A stretch of DNA of 64,000 nucleotides from Solirubrobacterales bacterium (GTDB taxonomy: Bacteria; Actinomycetota; Thermoleophilia; Solirubrobacterales; Solirubrobacteraceae), in contig JAFAYV010000056.1 in NCBI GenBank assembly GCA_019240115.1, positions 62,001 through 126,000 of the forward strand, given 5' to 3'. Shown in pieces: positions 17,194-24,634 of the stretch. The stretch's first letter is position 1; every line of letters begins with the position of its first letter. The notes beneath the pieces are model-generated. The model was not told the DNA's origin. It made no database searches and was given only the letters and a program-made list of their open reading frames with translations. A program made the translations under genes and the position numbers.

Positions 17194-17987
17194 TCCGAGG
17201 CCTCCAGCGCCTGCGGCCGATTGTGGGCCGCCGGCTCACGGGGGAGGCCGAGGCGCGGATCGGGGGTCGTCAGCGCCCCACAGTCGGCCATGAACAGCCG
17301 GACCTCTTCCATCGCCTGCAGCCGGTCGTCGTCGGGTCCGACCGCGATCGGCGCGCCGATCGTGATCGCGATCGTGGGTCGGTCGGCGCGGCGCAGGCGC
17401 GGCCGTCCGACGAGCCAGTTGCGACCCTTGGGCATCATCTCGCGCGTGCCCGAGAGGTGGACGGGGACGATGGGGACCCGGTGCCGGGCGGCCATCCCGG
17501 CCGCGCCGGGGAGCATCGGGCCGAGTCGGCCGTCGCGTGAGCGGGTGCCCTCGGCGAACAGGAGCAGGCTCCAGCCCGCCTCGATGAGCGGGCCGATGTG
17601 CGCCGGGGAGCCGGCGCCGCCGGTGCCCAGCGCGCGGCGCACCGGCACCGTCGCGAACGCGAGCGAGACCGCGGCCGCGACCGCGCGCGAGCCGTAGAAG
17701 TAGTCGGCCGCGGCGGCGACGATCGTCCGCCGGCGCCAGCGCGCCGGCAGCGAGCGCAGGAGCACCGGGGTGTCGACGTGGCTGGAGTGGTTGGCGACGA
17801 AGACGACCGGGGCGGGGAGGCCGTCGAGGCGGTGCGCACCGACCACCTCGCGGCGCGCGTAGGCCGCGATCAGCGGCGCGAGCACCCCGCAGACGAGGAT
17901 CTCGCGCGCGGCGCGCGCGGGAGCCGTCCGCGACCAGGCCTCATCGAGCTCGGCGGTGGCCTGCGGTTGGACGCCGCGGTCGCTCAC
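17190..17987 (-). CDS. PlsC-type lysophospholipid/glycerolipid acyltransferase
   Basis: 265 residues. Acyltransferase motif I (N-H-x4-D) is VANHSSHVDTPVLL, motif III is LFAEGTRSRDG, and VPIVPVHLSGTREMMPKG fits the later conserved block. The enzyme would transfer an acyl chain to a glycerol phosphate or lyso-lipid at the membrane. Its start overlaps the stop of the FAD oxidase gene (ATGA) and its stop overlaps the start of the epimerase gene (CTGA), implying tight co-translation. In context it could acylate sn-2 of an alkyl-glycerol phosphate. Confidence 0.92.
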   Translation of the reverse strand: MSDRGVQPQATAELDEAWSRTAPARAAREILVCGVLAPLIAAYARREVVGAHRLDGLPAPVVFVANHSSHVDTPVLLRSLPARWRRRTIVAAAADYFYGSRAVAAAVSLAFATVPVRRALGTGGAGSPAHIGPLIEAGWSLLLFAEGTRSRDGRLGPMLPGAAGMAARHRVPIVPVHLSGTREMMPKGRNWLVGRPRLRRADRPTIAITIGAPIAVGPDDDRLQAMEEVRLFMADCGALTTPDPRLGLPREPAAHNRPQALEASD

Positions 17988-19639
17988 ACGATCTTCCCCG
18001 GGTTGAGGTGTCCGCCGGGATCGGCGCCGTCAAACAGGGCGCGCAGGAGGGCGGCGCCCGGCTCCGAGATGTCCTGCGCCAGCCACGCGGCATGCTCGGT
18101 GCCGACCGCGTGGTGGTGCGAGAGCGTCGCGCCTGCGTCGACGAAGGACTGCTGGATGGCCGTCTTGGCGACGTCGTAGGACTCGAGGATGCCGGCCCCC
18201 GGCGCGGGCGCGAAGGCGAAGGTGAAGTACAGGCAGGCGCCCGCGTGGTAGCTGTGCGACAGGTGGCACATGAAGTAGCCCCGAACGCCGAGCTCGTCGA
18301 AGGCACCGTGGGCGGCGCCTGAGACCGCGTCGTAGACGGGGGCCAGGCGGCTCCAGGGCATCGCCGTCTCCGACACGTCGCCGATCACCCCGCGGTCGAG
18401 GAGGAAGTCGCGGATGTACGGGGTGTCGAACTTCTTCTGGTCGTAGAGCTCGCCGGGTCCGGTGCCGATGCACAGGCCGCCGTGGGCCTTGACGATGCGG
18501 CCGACCGCGCGCCGTTCGCGTCGGACGTGATCGGCGCTGCCCTCGAACCCGATGAAGCCGAGTGCCATCAGCTCGGTGTCGAACCCCCGGCGCGCCAGGT
18601 AGGCCCGCAGCGCGCGGGACTGCGCCTTGTCGACGAGCGTCGGATCCTTGCGGGTGGCGAACGAGAAGCGCGTCTCGGCCGCGTCGGAGACGCGGGTGAC
18701 CGAGACCGAGCATTCGCTCGCGGCGATGTCGCGCATCGCCATCAGCCCCTCGGCGAATGTCGGGAACAGATAGCCGAGGATGACGCGGCGGGCGGCGAGG
18801 GGCCGGACCTCCATCGTCGCCTCGGTGATGATCCCGAGCCGCCCCTCGGAGCCGAGCACCATCTGGCGCACGCTCGGCCCCGTCGAGGTCGCCGGAACCG
18901 GCCGGGTGACGAGCATCCCCGAGGGGGTGACGACCCGCAGTCCCTTGGTCTGGTCGGCGACATCCCCGTAGCGGTCGGACTGCATCCCCGAGGAGCGGGT
19001 CGCGATCCAGCCGCCGAGCGTCGAGTGCGTGAACGAGTCGGGGAAGTGACCGAGGGTGTAGCCCTGGACGGCGAGCTGCTCCTCCAGGCGCGGGCCCGGA
19101 ACGCCCGTCTGCACGCGCGCGAGTCCCGAGACGCGATCGATGTCGAGCACGCGGTCGAGGCGCTCGAGGTCGACCGAGACGATCGGGCGGGCCTCATCGG
19201 GCGCCGCCTCCAGCGAGCCCGAGATCGACGAGCCGCCGCCGAACGGGATCATGACCGCGTCGTGCGCGACCGCGGCGGCGACGATCGCCACCACCTCGTC
19301 CTCCGCGCCGGGGCGAACGACGACGTCGGGGATCCGCGGCAGGTCGCCGCGCCGCTGGCGCACGATGTCGCGCAGCGACTTGCCGCGTGCGTGCACGACC
19401 CGGTCGCGGTCGTCGCGGGACACGTGCGCGGGACCGACCGCGCGCTCGAGCTGGGCGCGCAGGTCGTCGGGCAGCCGCGACTCGGGCACCGTCAGCTCCT
19501 CGAACCGCGGCGGGGGCGAGACGATCCGGTCGGCGTCGATCCCGAGCACCCGGCGGATGAACGGGCCCAGCTCCGGCTTGTCCTCGTGGGTGAACTCGAT
19601 CTCCTCGAGCCCCCAGCCCCACCATTTCATCTCGGCCAT
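17984..19639 (-). CDS. FAD-binding oxidase of the alkyldihydroxyacetonephosphate synthase (AGPS) family
   Basis: 551 residues from ATG 19639 (MAEMKWWGWG, a start common in AGPS-like bacterial proteins). A PCMH-type FAD domain includes PFGGGSSISGSLEA, DSFTHSTLGGWIATRSSGMQSDRYGD and GSEGRLGIITEATMEV. The C-terminal half carries HLSHSYHAGACLYFTFAF and the active-site triple His in LSHHHAVGTEH, as in AGPS, which swaps an acyl for an alkyl chain on DHAP to make ether lipids. A hydroxyacid oxidase of the same superfamily is the alternative, but the HHH motif favours AGPS. First gene of the overlapping lipid operon. Confidence 0.85.
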   Translation of the reverse strand: MAEMKWWGWGLEEIEFTHEDKPELGPFIRRVLGIDADRIVSPPPRFEELTVPESRLPDDLRAQLERAVGPAHVSRDDRDRVVHARGKSLRDIVRQRRGDLPRIPDVVVRPGAEDEVVAIVAAAVAHDAVMIPFGGGSSISGSLEAAPDEARPIVSVDLERLDRVLDIDRVSGLARVQTGVPGPRLEEQLAVQGYTLGHFPDSFTHSTLGGWIATRSSGMQSDRYGDVADQTKGLRVVTPSGMLVTRPVPATSTGPSVRQMVLGSEGRLGIITEATMEVRPLAARRVILGYLFPTFAEGLMAMRDIAASECSVSVTRVSDAAETRFSFATRKDPTLVDKAQSRALRAYLARRGFDTELMALGFIGFEGSADHVRRERRAVGRIVKAHGGLCIGTGPGELYDQKKFDTPYIRDFLLDRGVIGDVSETAMPWSRLAPVYDAVSGAAHGAFDELGVRGYFMCHLSHSYHAGACLYFTFAFAPAPGAGILESYDVAKTAIQQSFVDAGATLSHHHAVGTEHAAWLAQDISEPGAALLRALFDGADPGGHLNPGKIV

Positions 19640-19939
19640 GGGCGCCTCATCCGCGATCGCAGGTCTCTTCCCGCGCGGGTGCACGATACGAACTCTGCCG
19701 ACGCGGCAGCTACTCGGGCGGCGCGTCGGGAAGCGCCGGCTGGTCGCGCGGTCCCGCCGGGCGGGCCCTGACGCCGCTTCTGGCCGCCCGGGAGCGTGAG
19801 CATGGTGACGGTCGTGGTCGCATCGGCGACCTCGAGCCGAGTGACGTCGAGGCCGTCCATGCGACGACCTTGCACCGCGCGGCGATCGGCCGGCGTGGTG
19901 ACACGCTCGTCGAGCTTCCCGCGTCCTGCGCCTGCGGGC
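19640..19939. other. Spacer without a convincing gene
   Basis: The 300 bp between the AGPS-like start and the stop of the sugar-dehydrogenase gene hold a minus-strand frame from an ATG near 19860 (MDGLDVTRLEVADATTTVTMLTL), which then turns to low-complexity Arg/Gly/Pro and runs into the AGPS-like start. It is not recognised as a known family; a short remnant is possible. Confidence 0.4.
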
Positions 19940-21364
19940 TCAGGACCCGCCGGTCGGGACGATCCGGTAGATGGCGTTGGCGGCGTCGTCGGAGACGTAC
20001 AGCGCGCCGTCGGGGCCCGGGAGCGCATCGACGGTGCGGCCCCAGCGGCTGCCGTTGGCATTCTGCAGGCCGGTGAGGATCGTGATCGCCGGACCGAGGG
20101 TTCGCGCTCGCGCCTCCCACGGCAGCCAGTAGACCTGCGGCGAGCGCGGAGGCTGGCGATCCCAGGAGCCGTGCGCGGCGACGACGGCGCCCTGCGACCA
20201 GGGCTGGGGCAGCGCGCTGCCGAGCAGGAAGTGGAAGCCGAGCGGGGCGCTGTGCGCGGGCAGCCCCCGCTCGATCGGCGTCAGCTTGGCGCAGTTCAGC
20301 TGGCGCGAGCCGGCATTTGTCTGCGGGTCGACGTCGAAGCGCATCGCCCCGTAGTTCCGGGCGCCGCCGGGCACGCCGGGTTGGACGTCGGGGTCGGGAT
20401 CGCAGTACGGCCAGCCGAGATCGCGGCCGGGAGGCAGCCGCGCGACCTCGTCGGGGGGATGCTCGTTGACATAGGCCTGCATCACCTGGTCGTAGGCGTC
20501 GTGCGCCGATCCGTAGGGGCCATGGAACGGATAGGGCATCTGGTCGCGTTCGTTGACCGCGGTCCACAGCGTCCCGTCGGGCGCGAACGCGAGGCCGTCG
20601 CCGTTGCGCACCCCGGTCGCCCACACCCGCAGCCGCCGTCCGTCGGGGCGGTAGGCCATGACGCTCGCCCGAGGCGTCCCGTGCCAGGAGGTGCGCGGAG
20701 AGGCGTTCGAGGAGCTGCCGATGTCGACGTAGATCGTGTGGTCGCGGCCGACGACGACGTTCTTGAGCTCGTGGACGTCATCCTGCGCCGGCTGGGTATC
20801 GGGCAGATCCGGCACGAGCACCGTGCGATCGGTCGGCCGGCCGTCGACCCAGGTGTAGCGGTCCAGCTCGTTCGCCGCGGCGACGTAGAGGACCTCTCGG
20901 CCACCGACGCGGTCGAAGGCCAGACCCTGCGCCCTGCGCAGCCCGGTGATCACGACGTGCCTCGCGGGAACCGTGGCGGGGTTGGCGCCCGGGACGAACT
21001 CAACGACGTCGTCGTTCTGGGGCGAGCTGGCCAGCAGGTGGTGCTCGGGCGTCCAGGCCATCAGCCGCAGCCCCGTGTAGCGCGCCCACACCGTCGCCGT
21101 CCAGCCCACGGGCAGCTGCAGCCGGTGCGGGCGGTTGAACGGGAACGCGCCATTGCCGGCCGGGACCTCGAGCTTCACCCACGCGGAGCGGACCCGGATC
21201 GCCGGCGTGGCTGCGCCGGGCCGCCCGATCCCCGCCGGCGGCGTGCCCGCCGCGGCCGGGAACGAGCGGGTCGTCGCGTCGCGCTGGCTTCCGCAGGCCG
21301 TGAGCAGCAGGGCGGTGACGGCGATCGCCGCTCTGGCCACCCCACGTGCGCCGCACCTTGGCAT
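19940..21364 (-). CDS. PQQ-type sugar/sorbosone dehydrogenase-like lipoprotein (beta-propeller)
   Basis: 474 residues from ATG 21364, with a lipoprotein signal peptide (ARAAIAVTALLLTAC, lipobox L-T-A-C). The mature protein shows repeated propeller blades: QGLAFDRVGGREVLYVAAANELDRY, KNVVVGRDHTIYVDIGS, NGDGLAFAPDGTLWTAVNERD, and the end blade DALPGPDGALYVSDDAANAIYRI. This matches soluble glucose/sorbosone dehydrogenase-like proteins that use PQQ or bind sugars outside the membrane. Whether it binds PQQ cannot be judged here. It diverges from a HAD hydrolase gene; the ORF-track extension to 22000 overlaps that gene and is rejected. Confidence 0.85.
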   Translation of the reverse strand: MPRCGARGVARAAIAVTALLLTACGSQRDATTRSFPAAAGTPPAGIGRPGAATPAIRVRSAWVKLEVPAGNGAFPFNRPHRLQLPVGWTATVWARYTGLRLMAWTPEHHLLASSPQNDDVVEFVPGANPATVPARHVVITGLRRAQGLAFDRVGGREVLYVAAANELDRYTWVDGRPTDRTVLVPDLPDTQPAQDDVHELKNVVVGRDHTIYVDIGSSSNASPRTSWHGTPRASVMAYRPDGRRLRVWATGVRNGDGLAFAPDGTLWTAVNERDQMPYPFHGPYGSAHDAYDQVMQAYVNEHPPDEVARLPPGRDLGWPYCDPDPDVQPGVPGGARNYGAMRFDVDPQTNAGSRQLNCAKLTPIERGLPAHSAPLGFHFLLGSALPQPWSQGAVVAAHGSWDRQPPRSPQVYWLPWEARARTLGPAITILTGLQNANGSRWGRTVDALPGPDGALYVSDDAANAIYRIVPTGGS

Positions 21365-21418
21365 GCCGATGTAGTTCAGCACACCCCGACGGGGCCGGGT
21401 TCGGCAGGATCTGACCCG

Positions 21419-22045
21419 ATGGAGCGCCAGCCCGCGCCGATCGACGCCGTCGTCTTTGACATCGGGAACGTCCTGCTCGCCTGGGATCCGAGGTATCTGT
21501 ACCGCGGGCTGTTCGACGACGAGGCGGCGATGGAGCGCTTCCTCGGCGAGATCTGCACGCTCGAGTGGCACCGCGACCACGATCGCGGCATCCCGCTGGC
21601 GACGTCCTGCGCGGCCCTCGCTGCGCGGCATCCCGAGCATGCCGAGCTCATCTGGGCGTGGTCGCGCCGCGGCGAGGAGATGATCGCCGGCCAGATCGCG
21701 GGGTCCGTTGAGATCCTCGGAGAGCTGCGCCGCGCCGGCGTCCGCTGCTACGCGCTGACCAACATGGAGGCCGAAACCTACCCCGTCCGCCGCGAGCGCT
21801 GGGAGTTCCTCGGCTGGTTTGACGGCACGATCGTCTCGGGGCGCGAGGGCGTGATCAAGCCCGAGCCCGCGATCTTCGAGCTCCTGCTGCGCCGCTTTCA
21901 GCTGACCGCAGAGCGGACGCTGATGATCGACGACTCCGCCGCGAACATCGCCGCGGCGGCGCGCCTCGGGATGCGCACGCATCACTTCCACGGCGCCCAC
22001 GAGCTGCGCGCCGATCTGGTGCGCGCCGGGCTGCTGCGCGCATAG
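21419..22045 (+). CDS. HAD-superfamily (subfamily IA) hydrolase
   Basis: 208 residues. HAD motifs: I, VVFDIGNVLLAWDP (nucleophile Asp; the usual second Asp is replaced by Asn, as in some dehalogenase-like members); II, YALTNME; III, Lys in GVIKPEPAIF; IV, MIDDSAANI. The helical cap follows motif I. Likely a small-molecule phosphatase or 2-haloacid-dehalogenase-like hydrolase. It starts 54 bp from the divergent sugar-dehydrogenase gene. Confidence 0.92.
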   Translation: MERQPAPIDAVVFDIGNVLLAWDPRYLYRGLFDDEAAMERFLGEICTLEWHRDHDRGIPLATSCAALAARHPEHAELIWAWSRRGEEMIAGQIAGSVEILGELRRAGVRCYALTNMEAETYPVRRERWEFLGWFDGTIVSGREGVIKPEPAIFELLLRRFQLTAERTLMIDDSAANIAAAARLGMRTHHFHGAHELRADLVRAGLLRA

Positions 22046-22052
22046 ACGATTG

Positions 22053-22113
22053 TCCCGCGGGCGCGCGGGATCGGAGAATGTCCCGCGCTGCCGCTCTCGG
22101 CGAACGCGCGGGA
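22053..22113. terminator. Paired hairpins at convergent gene ends
   Basis: A perfect hairpin tcccgcg-ggcg-cgcggga (22053-22070) is followed by a second pair of the same arms, tcccgcg at 22081 and cgcggga at 22107, with a larger loop. They lie between the convergent HAD and DUF1905 genes and probably stop transcription from both sides. Confidence 0.6.
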
Positions 22114-22134
22114 GGTTCTCGTTCGCCGCCCGGC

Positions 22135-22596
22135 TCAGCTGCGCGTCCGGCCGGCGTGCAGCATCTCGAGCGCCCTCGCGATCCGGCGCTCGCGCGTCTC
22201 GTCGCGCTTGGCCTCCTCGATCCAGCGGACGAACTCCTTGCGGTGGGTGAACGCGAGCTCTTCGAACCTGGCGCGGGCCTGCGCATCCGCCTGCAGCGCC
22301 GCCTCGAGCGCCGGCGGCACCGTCACCTCGCGCGGCGCCACGTCGAGCGCGAGCGTCACCTCGATGCGATCCCCCGCCGCCACGCCCGCGGCCTCGCGAT
22401 TTGCCTTGCTGAGGCCGACGAGGAACTCACCGCGCATCCGGGCCACCGAGAGCCGCAGCTCATGGCCGTTGATCGTCGCCCGGACCGGGAAGCGCTTGGC
22501 TCCCTCGCCGAGCTCGTGCACCTGCACGTCATCGAGCACGATCGCCGCCGCGGGCCCGCGCCCGACCAGCTCGGCGGTGAAGGTCAGCGTGCCCAT
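22135..22596 (-). CDS. DUF1905/YdeI-like protein
   Basis: 153 residues from ATG 22596. The first ~95 residues are a DUF1905 beta-barrel (FTAELVGRGPAAAIVLDDV, ATINGHELRLSVARMRGEFLVGLSKANREAAGVAAGDRIEVTL); the C-terminal part (FEELAFTHRKEFVRWIEEAKRDETRERRIARALEML) is the YdeI/OmpD-associated helical domain. Function is unknown. It converges on the HAD gene and reads away from tRNA-Glu. Confidence 0.85.
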   Translation of the reverse strand: MGTLTFTAELVGRGPAAAIVLDDVQVHELGEGAKRFPVRATINGHELRLSVARMRGEFLVGLSKANREAAGVAAGDRIEVTLALDVAPREVTVPPALEAALQADAQARARFEELAFTHRKEFVRWIEEAKRDETRERRIARALEMLHAGRTRS

Positions 22597-22815
22597 GCGG
22601 CCATCATGACCGACACGTCCGAGTCGCGCCAGTCGCGGAAACCGTGCGGTGACGGTACGCCGGGCGACAGGGCGCCCCGGTGGGCATCGCCATCGGCGAC
22701 CAGGACCCCGGGCGCCGTTCATGAACGACTCTTCAAGCGGCGGCGTGCATCTCGCTACGAGCCAGCCCGCCAGCTCTCCCGTCGGCGCGCCGATCCGGGC
22801 CTACAATCGGCGCAC

Positions 22816-22888
22816 GCCCCCATGGTCTAGCGGTCAGGACGCCTGCCTTTCACGCAGGAAATCACCGGTTCGAATCCGGTTGGGGGTA
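22816..22888 (+). tRNA. tRNA-Glu (anticodon TTC)
   Basis: 73 nt folding as a complete cloverleaf. The acceptor arm pairs GCCCCCA with TGGGGGT, the anticodon stem CCTGC/GCAGG holds loop ctttcac with anticodon TTC, and the T arm has CCGGTTCGAATCCGG. CCA is not encoded. It is the integration target for the decayed element that follows: its 3' part is repeated at 24591. Confidence 0.95.
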
Positions 22889-22889
22889 T
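22846..22889 (+). repeat. attachment-site repeat, copy 1 (3' end of tRNA-Glu)
   Basis: This 44-bp segment of tRNA-Glu recurs at 24591-24634 with 42 of 44 bases identical. It is the expected attL of an element that integrated into the tRNA and restored its 3' end. Confidence 0.85.
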
Positions 22890-23189
22890 GACGGCAGGCT
22901 CCGCAGATAACGGCGATTTGATGTCGGTGGCCGAGTCCCCAGCGCAGGCTTCGTCGTGGCCGTGGAAGCCAGATGGAAGCTTTCGCTCGGAGCTATCCAG
23001 AGAACGTTGCGGGTGTTGTTGGACCGAGCAAGCTCGCTCGAACAACACCCTGGCACTCTTCTGCAAGGACCCCGGACGGGTCAGCGTCCTCGACGTGGCC
23101 GACCTCGATTGCGGCGACGCTGATTGGCCCACGCATCGAGCTCGGGCCGGAGCCAGAGCTTCACGCGGCCTTGCCCCAAATCGCGCACG

Positions 23190-23810
23190 AGCTTCGGCAT
23201 GTCGGCGTACCGACGCTCACCGGTGCCCGGGTCTCCGAGCTCCTGGCGCTCACTTGGGCGGACATGAGGCTCGAGGACCTGGACGAGGCCGAGATCAGCT
23301 TCGCCTGGCAGGTCGACCGCCAAGGGCGTCGACAGCCGACGAAGACTGACGGCTCGGCGCGCACCGTGCCGATCCCACGCCAGCTCGCCGTGATCCTCAT
23401 CCGCCAGAGACTCGCGGCCCGCTTCGTACAGCCGACCGATTTCGTGTTCGGGACTCGCACCCGAGCAGCGTCGCGTCAGTTCAACGTCGGGCGTGCTCTG
23501 AGGAAGGCCCAGCGGGATGCCCGGGACGAACTTGACCGGCCAACATTTCCAGTGCTGCACGAGGCGGACGAGCGCGGCAAGCTCCGGCCCGTTCCTCGGG
23601 GGCTGTGCCGTCGATGCACAGCTTCCGGCATACCGTCGCGAGCCGAGCGCTGCTGCCCGGCGAGAGCGCGACGAGATCGCCTTCCTGCTCGGCCACCGCG
23701 ACGCGAACGTGACTCGCGCGGTCTATGTCCGGGAGCTTGCGGATGCTCGCCGGCGCTCGATGCGGCGGTCGCGGATGGTCGCCGAGTTCAGCGAGATTCT
23801 GGGGTCGTAG
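23190..23810 (+). pseudogene. Tyrosine-type integrase fragment
   Basis: Only the catalytic domain is recognisable, and in three frames. The first Arg is in LTGARVSELLALTWADM, followed by PTKTDGSARTVPIPRQLA and PTDFVFGTRTRAASR. A frame switch near 23610 gives MHSFRHTVASRALLPGE (H-x-x-R box). A second switch near 23655 gives DEIAFLLGHRDANVTRAVYVREL with the His and probable nucleophilic Tyr. The N-terminal DNA-binding domains are missing. It would have catalysed integration at the adjacent tRNA-Glu. Confidence 0.8.
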
Positions 23811-24178
23811 CCCTCACGAGCCGGGACCAGGTGCAGCCGTCGGTGCGCGACCGCGTACACCGACGGCTGTCGCATGTCAGCGGTCGGATGCCGCAGCCCG
23901 AATGCGATGTAGGCGAGCGCCAGGCGGCCGTCGCGATCCCGTGCGATTCGAAAGACCATCCCATGCGGCCCGACGGGTGGCGGCAGGTAGACCTTGACGC
24001 AGTGTTCGAGCGACGTGCCGTCTGGGCCCTCCGCTGCGCAGCTTCGCAGCTCGGCGACCGGAACCCCATCTCGCTCATAGACTGCGCGTGTTCGCTCGGC
24101 GATACGGCGCGCTTCACGGCTCGCACGGCGGATGTCGGTGGCCCAGGCGGCGTCGTCGAAGACGATGGGCGGAGTCAT
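23723..24178 (-). CDS. Hypothetical protein; possible toxin of a toxin-antitoxin pair
   Basis: 151 residues from ATG 24178 (MTPPIVFDDAAWATDIRRASREARRIAERTRAVYERDG). A helical N-terminus is followed by a beta-rich part, with KVYLPPPVGPHGMVFRIARDRDGRLALAYIAFGLRHP as the most conserved-looking stretch. I do not recognise the family. It lies 27 bp below a small acidic protein gene on the same strand, within an integrated element, the usual setting for toxin-antitoxin modules. Its last ~29 codons overlap the end of the integrase fragment on the other strand, so the C-terminus may not be original. Confidence 0.6.
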   Translation of the reverse strand: MTPPIVFDDAAWATDIRRASREARRIAERTRAVYERDGVPVAELRSCAAEGPDGTSLEHCVKVYLPPPVGPHGMVFRIARDRDGRLALAYIAFGLRHPTADMRQPSVYAVAHRRLHLVPAREGYDPRISLNSATIRDRRIERRRASASSRT

Positions 24179-24205
24179 GCCGGACCGCCGCGACGGCGGC
24201 ACCGT

Positions 24206-24415
24206 CTACCCCTCGCCGTCGGGCGGCTGAAGCGGGCCGTACTCGGCCTCAAACTCCTCGAGCGTCGCGGAGCTCATTCCCTGGCGGCGCAGGATCGCGG
24301 CCGCCGACACATCGGGGGCGAGCACCAGGGCGCCGTCGTCTCGCTCCTCGACGACGACGTAGTCGCCGGTGCGGTCGCCACTGAGCGTGACATGAGGTGC
24401 TTCGTCGAGGCTCAT
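24206..24415 (-). CDS. Small acidic protein; possible antitoxin
   Basis: 69 residues: MSLDEAPHVTLSGDRTGDYVVVEERDDGALVLAPDVS followed by a short helical end (ATLEEFEAEYGPL). It resembles small antitoxins by size, acidity and position immediately upstream of a larger basic-ended partner. ATG 24415 was chosen over the ORF-track start at 24514 because the extra segment is low quality. Family not recognised. Confidence 0.55.
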   Translation of the reverse strand: MSLDEAPHVTLSGDRTGDYVVVEERDDGALVLAPDVSAAAILRRQGMSSATLEEFEAEYGPLQPPDGEG

Positions 24416-24590
24416 CCTCAGGAAAGTCTCGCACGCCCCGGCATCGGATCGAGCGGCCGCTCGTGTGGAAGCGTCTTGGAAGCTCCGCTTGTCGTCAGCC
24501 GGCCCGCGGGGCACCCGCAGCGTGCAATGAGAACCCCGTGACCGCGGCGGGTAGCGCGATCTGACCGTTATCCACCGTCATCCGCGCACA

Positions 24591-24634
24591 CCTTTCACGC
24601 AGGAAATCGCCGGTTCGAATCCGGCTGGGGGTAT
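24591..24634 (+). repeat. attachment-site repeat, copy 2 (attR) of the tRNA-Glu element
   Basis: Copy of the 3' 44 bp of tRNA-Glu with two substitutions (atcac to atcgc; ccggtt to ccggct). These change the T-stem in a compensatory way (CCGG...CCGG is kept). No 5' tRNA half is present, so it is not a tRNA gene. Confidence 0.85.

Larger units (their letters stand above)
22889..24634. mobile_element. Decayed integrated element at tRNA-Glu
   Basis: About 1.75 kb bounded by the 44-bp tRNA-Glu repeat. It contains a fragmented tyrosine recombinase and, on the other strand, a candidate toxin-antitoxin pair. Base composition is slightly less GC-rich than neighbouring core genes. The first ~300 bp after the tRNA hold no recognisable gene. 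Confidence 0.8.

Noticed and set aside
19796-22045. 749-residue plus-strand ORF covering the sugar dehydrogenase
   Set aside because: Only its last 208 residues (HAD hydrolase) are real; the rest is antisense to the propeller lipoprotein.
22827-23132. Minus-strand ORFs ending in IPPTGFEPVISCVKG
   Set aside because: Antisense reading of tRNA-Glu; the same artefact type, with no coherent protein.
24591-24634. Second tRNA-Glu gene
   Set aside because: Only the 3' half is present; no acceptor 5' strand or D arm upstream. It is an attachment site.
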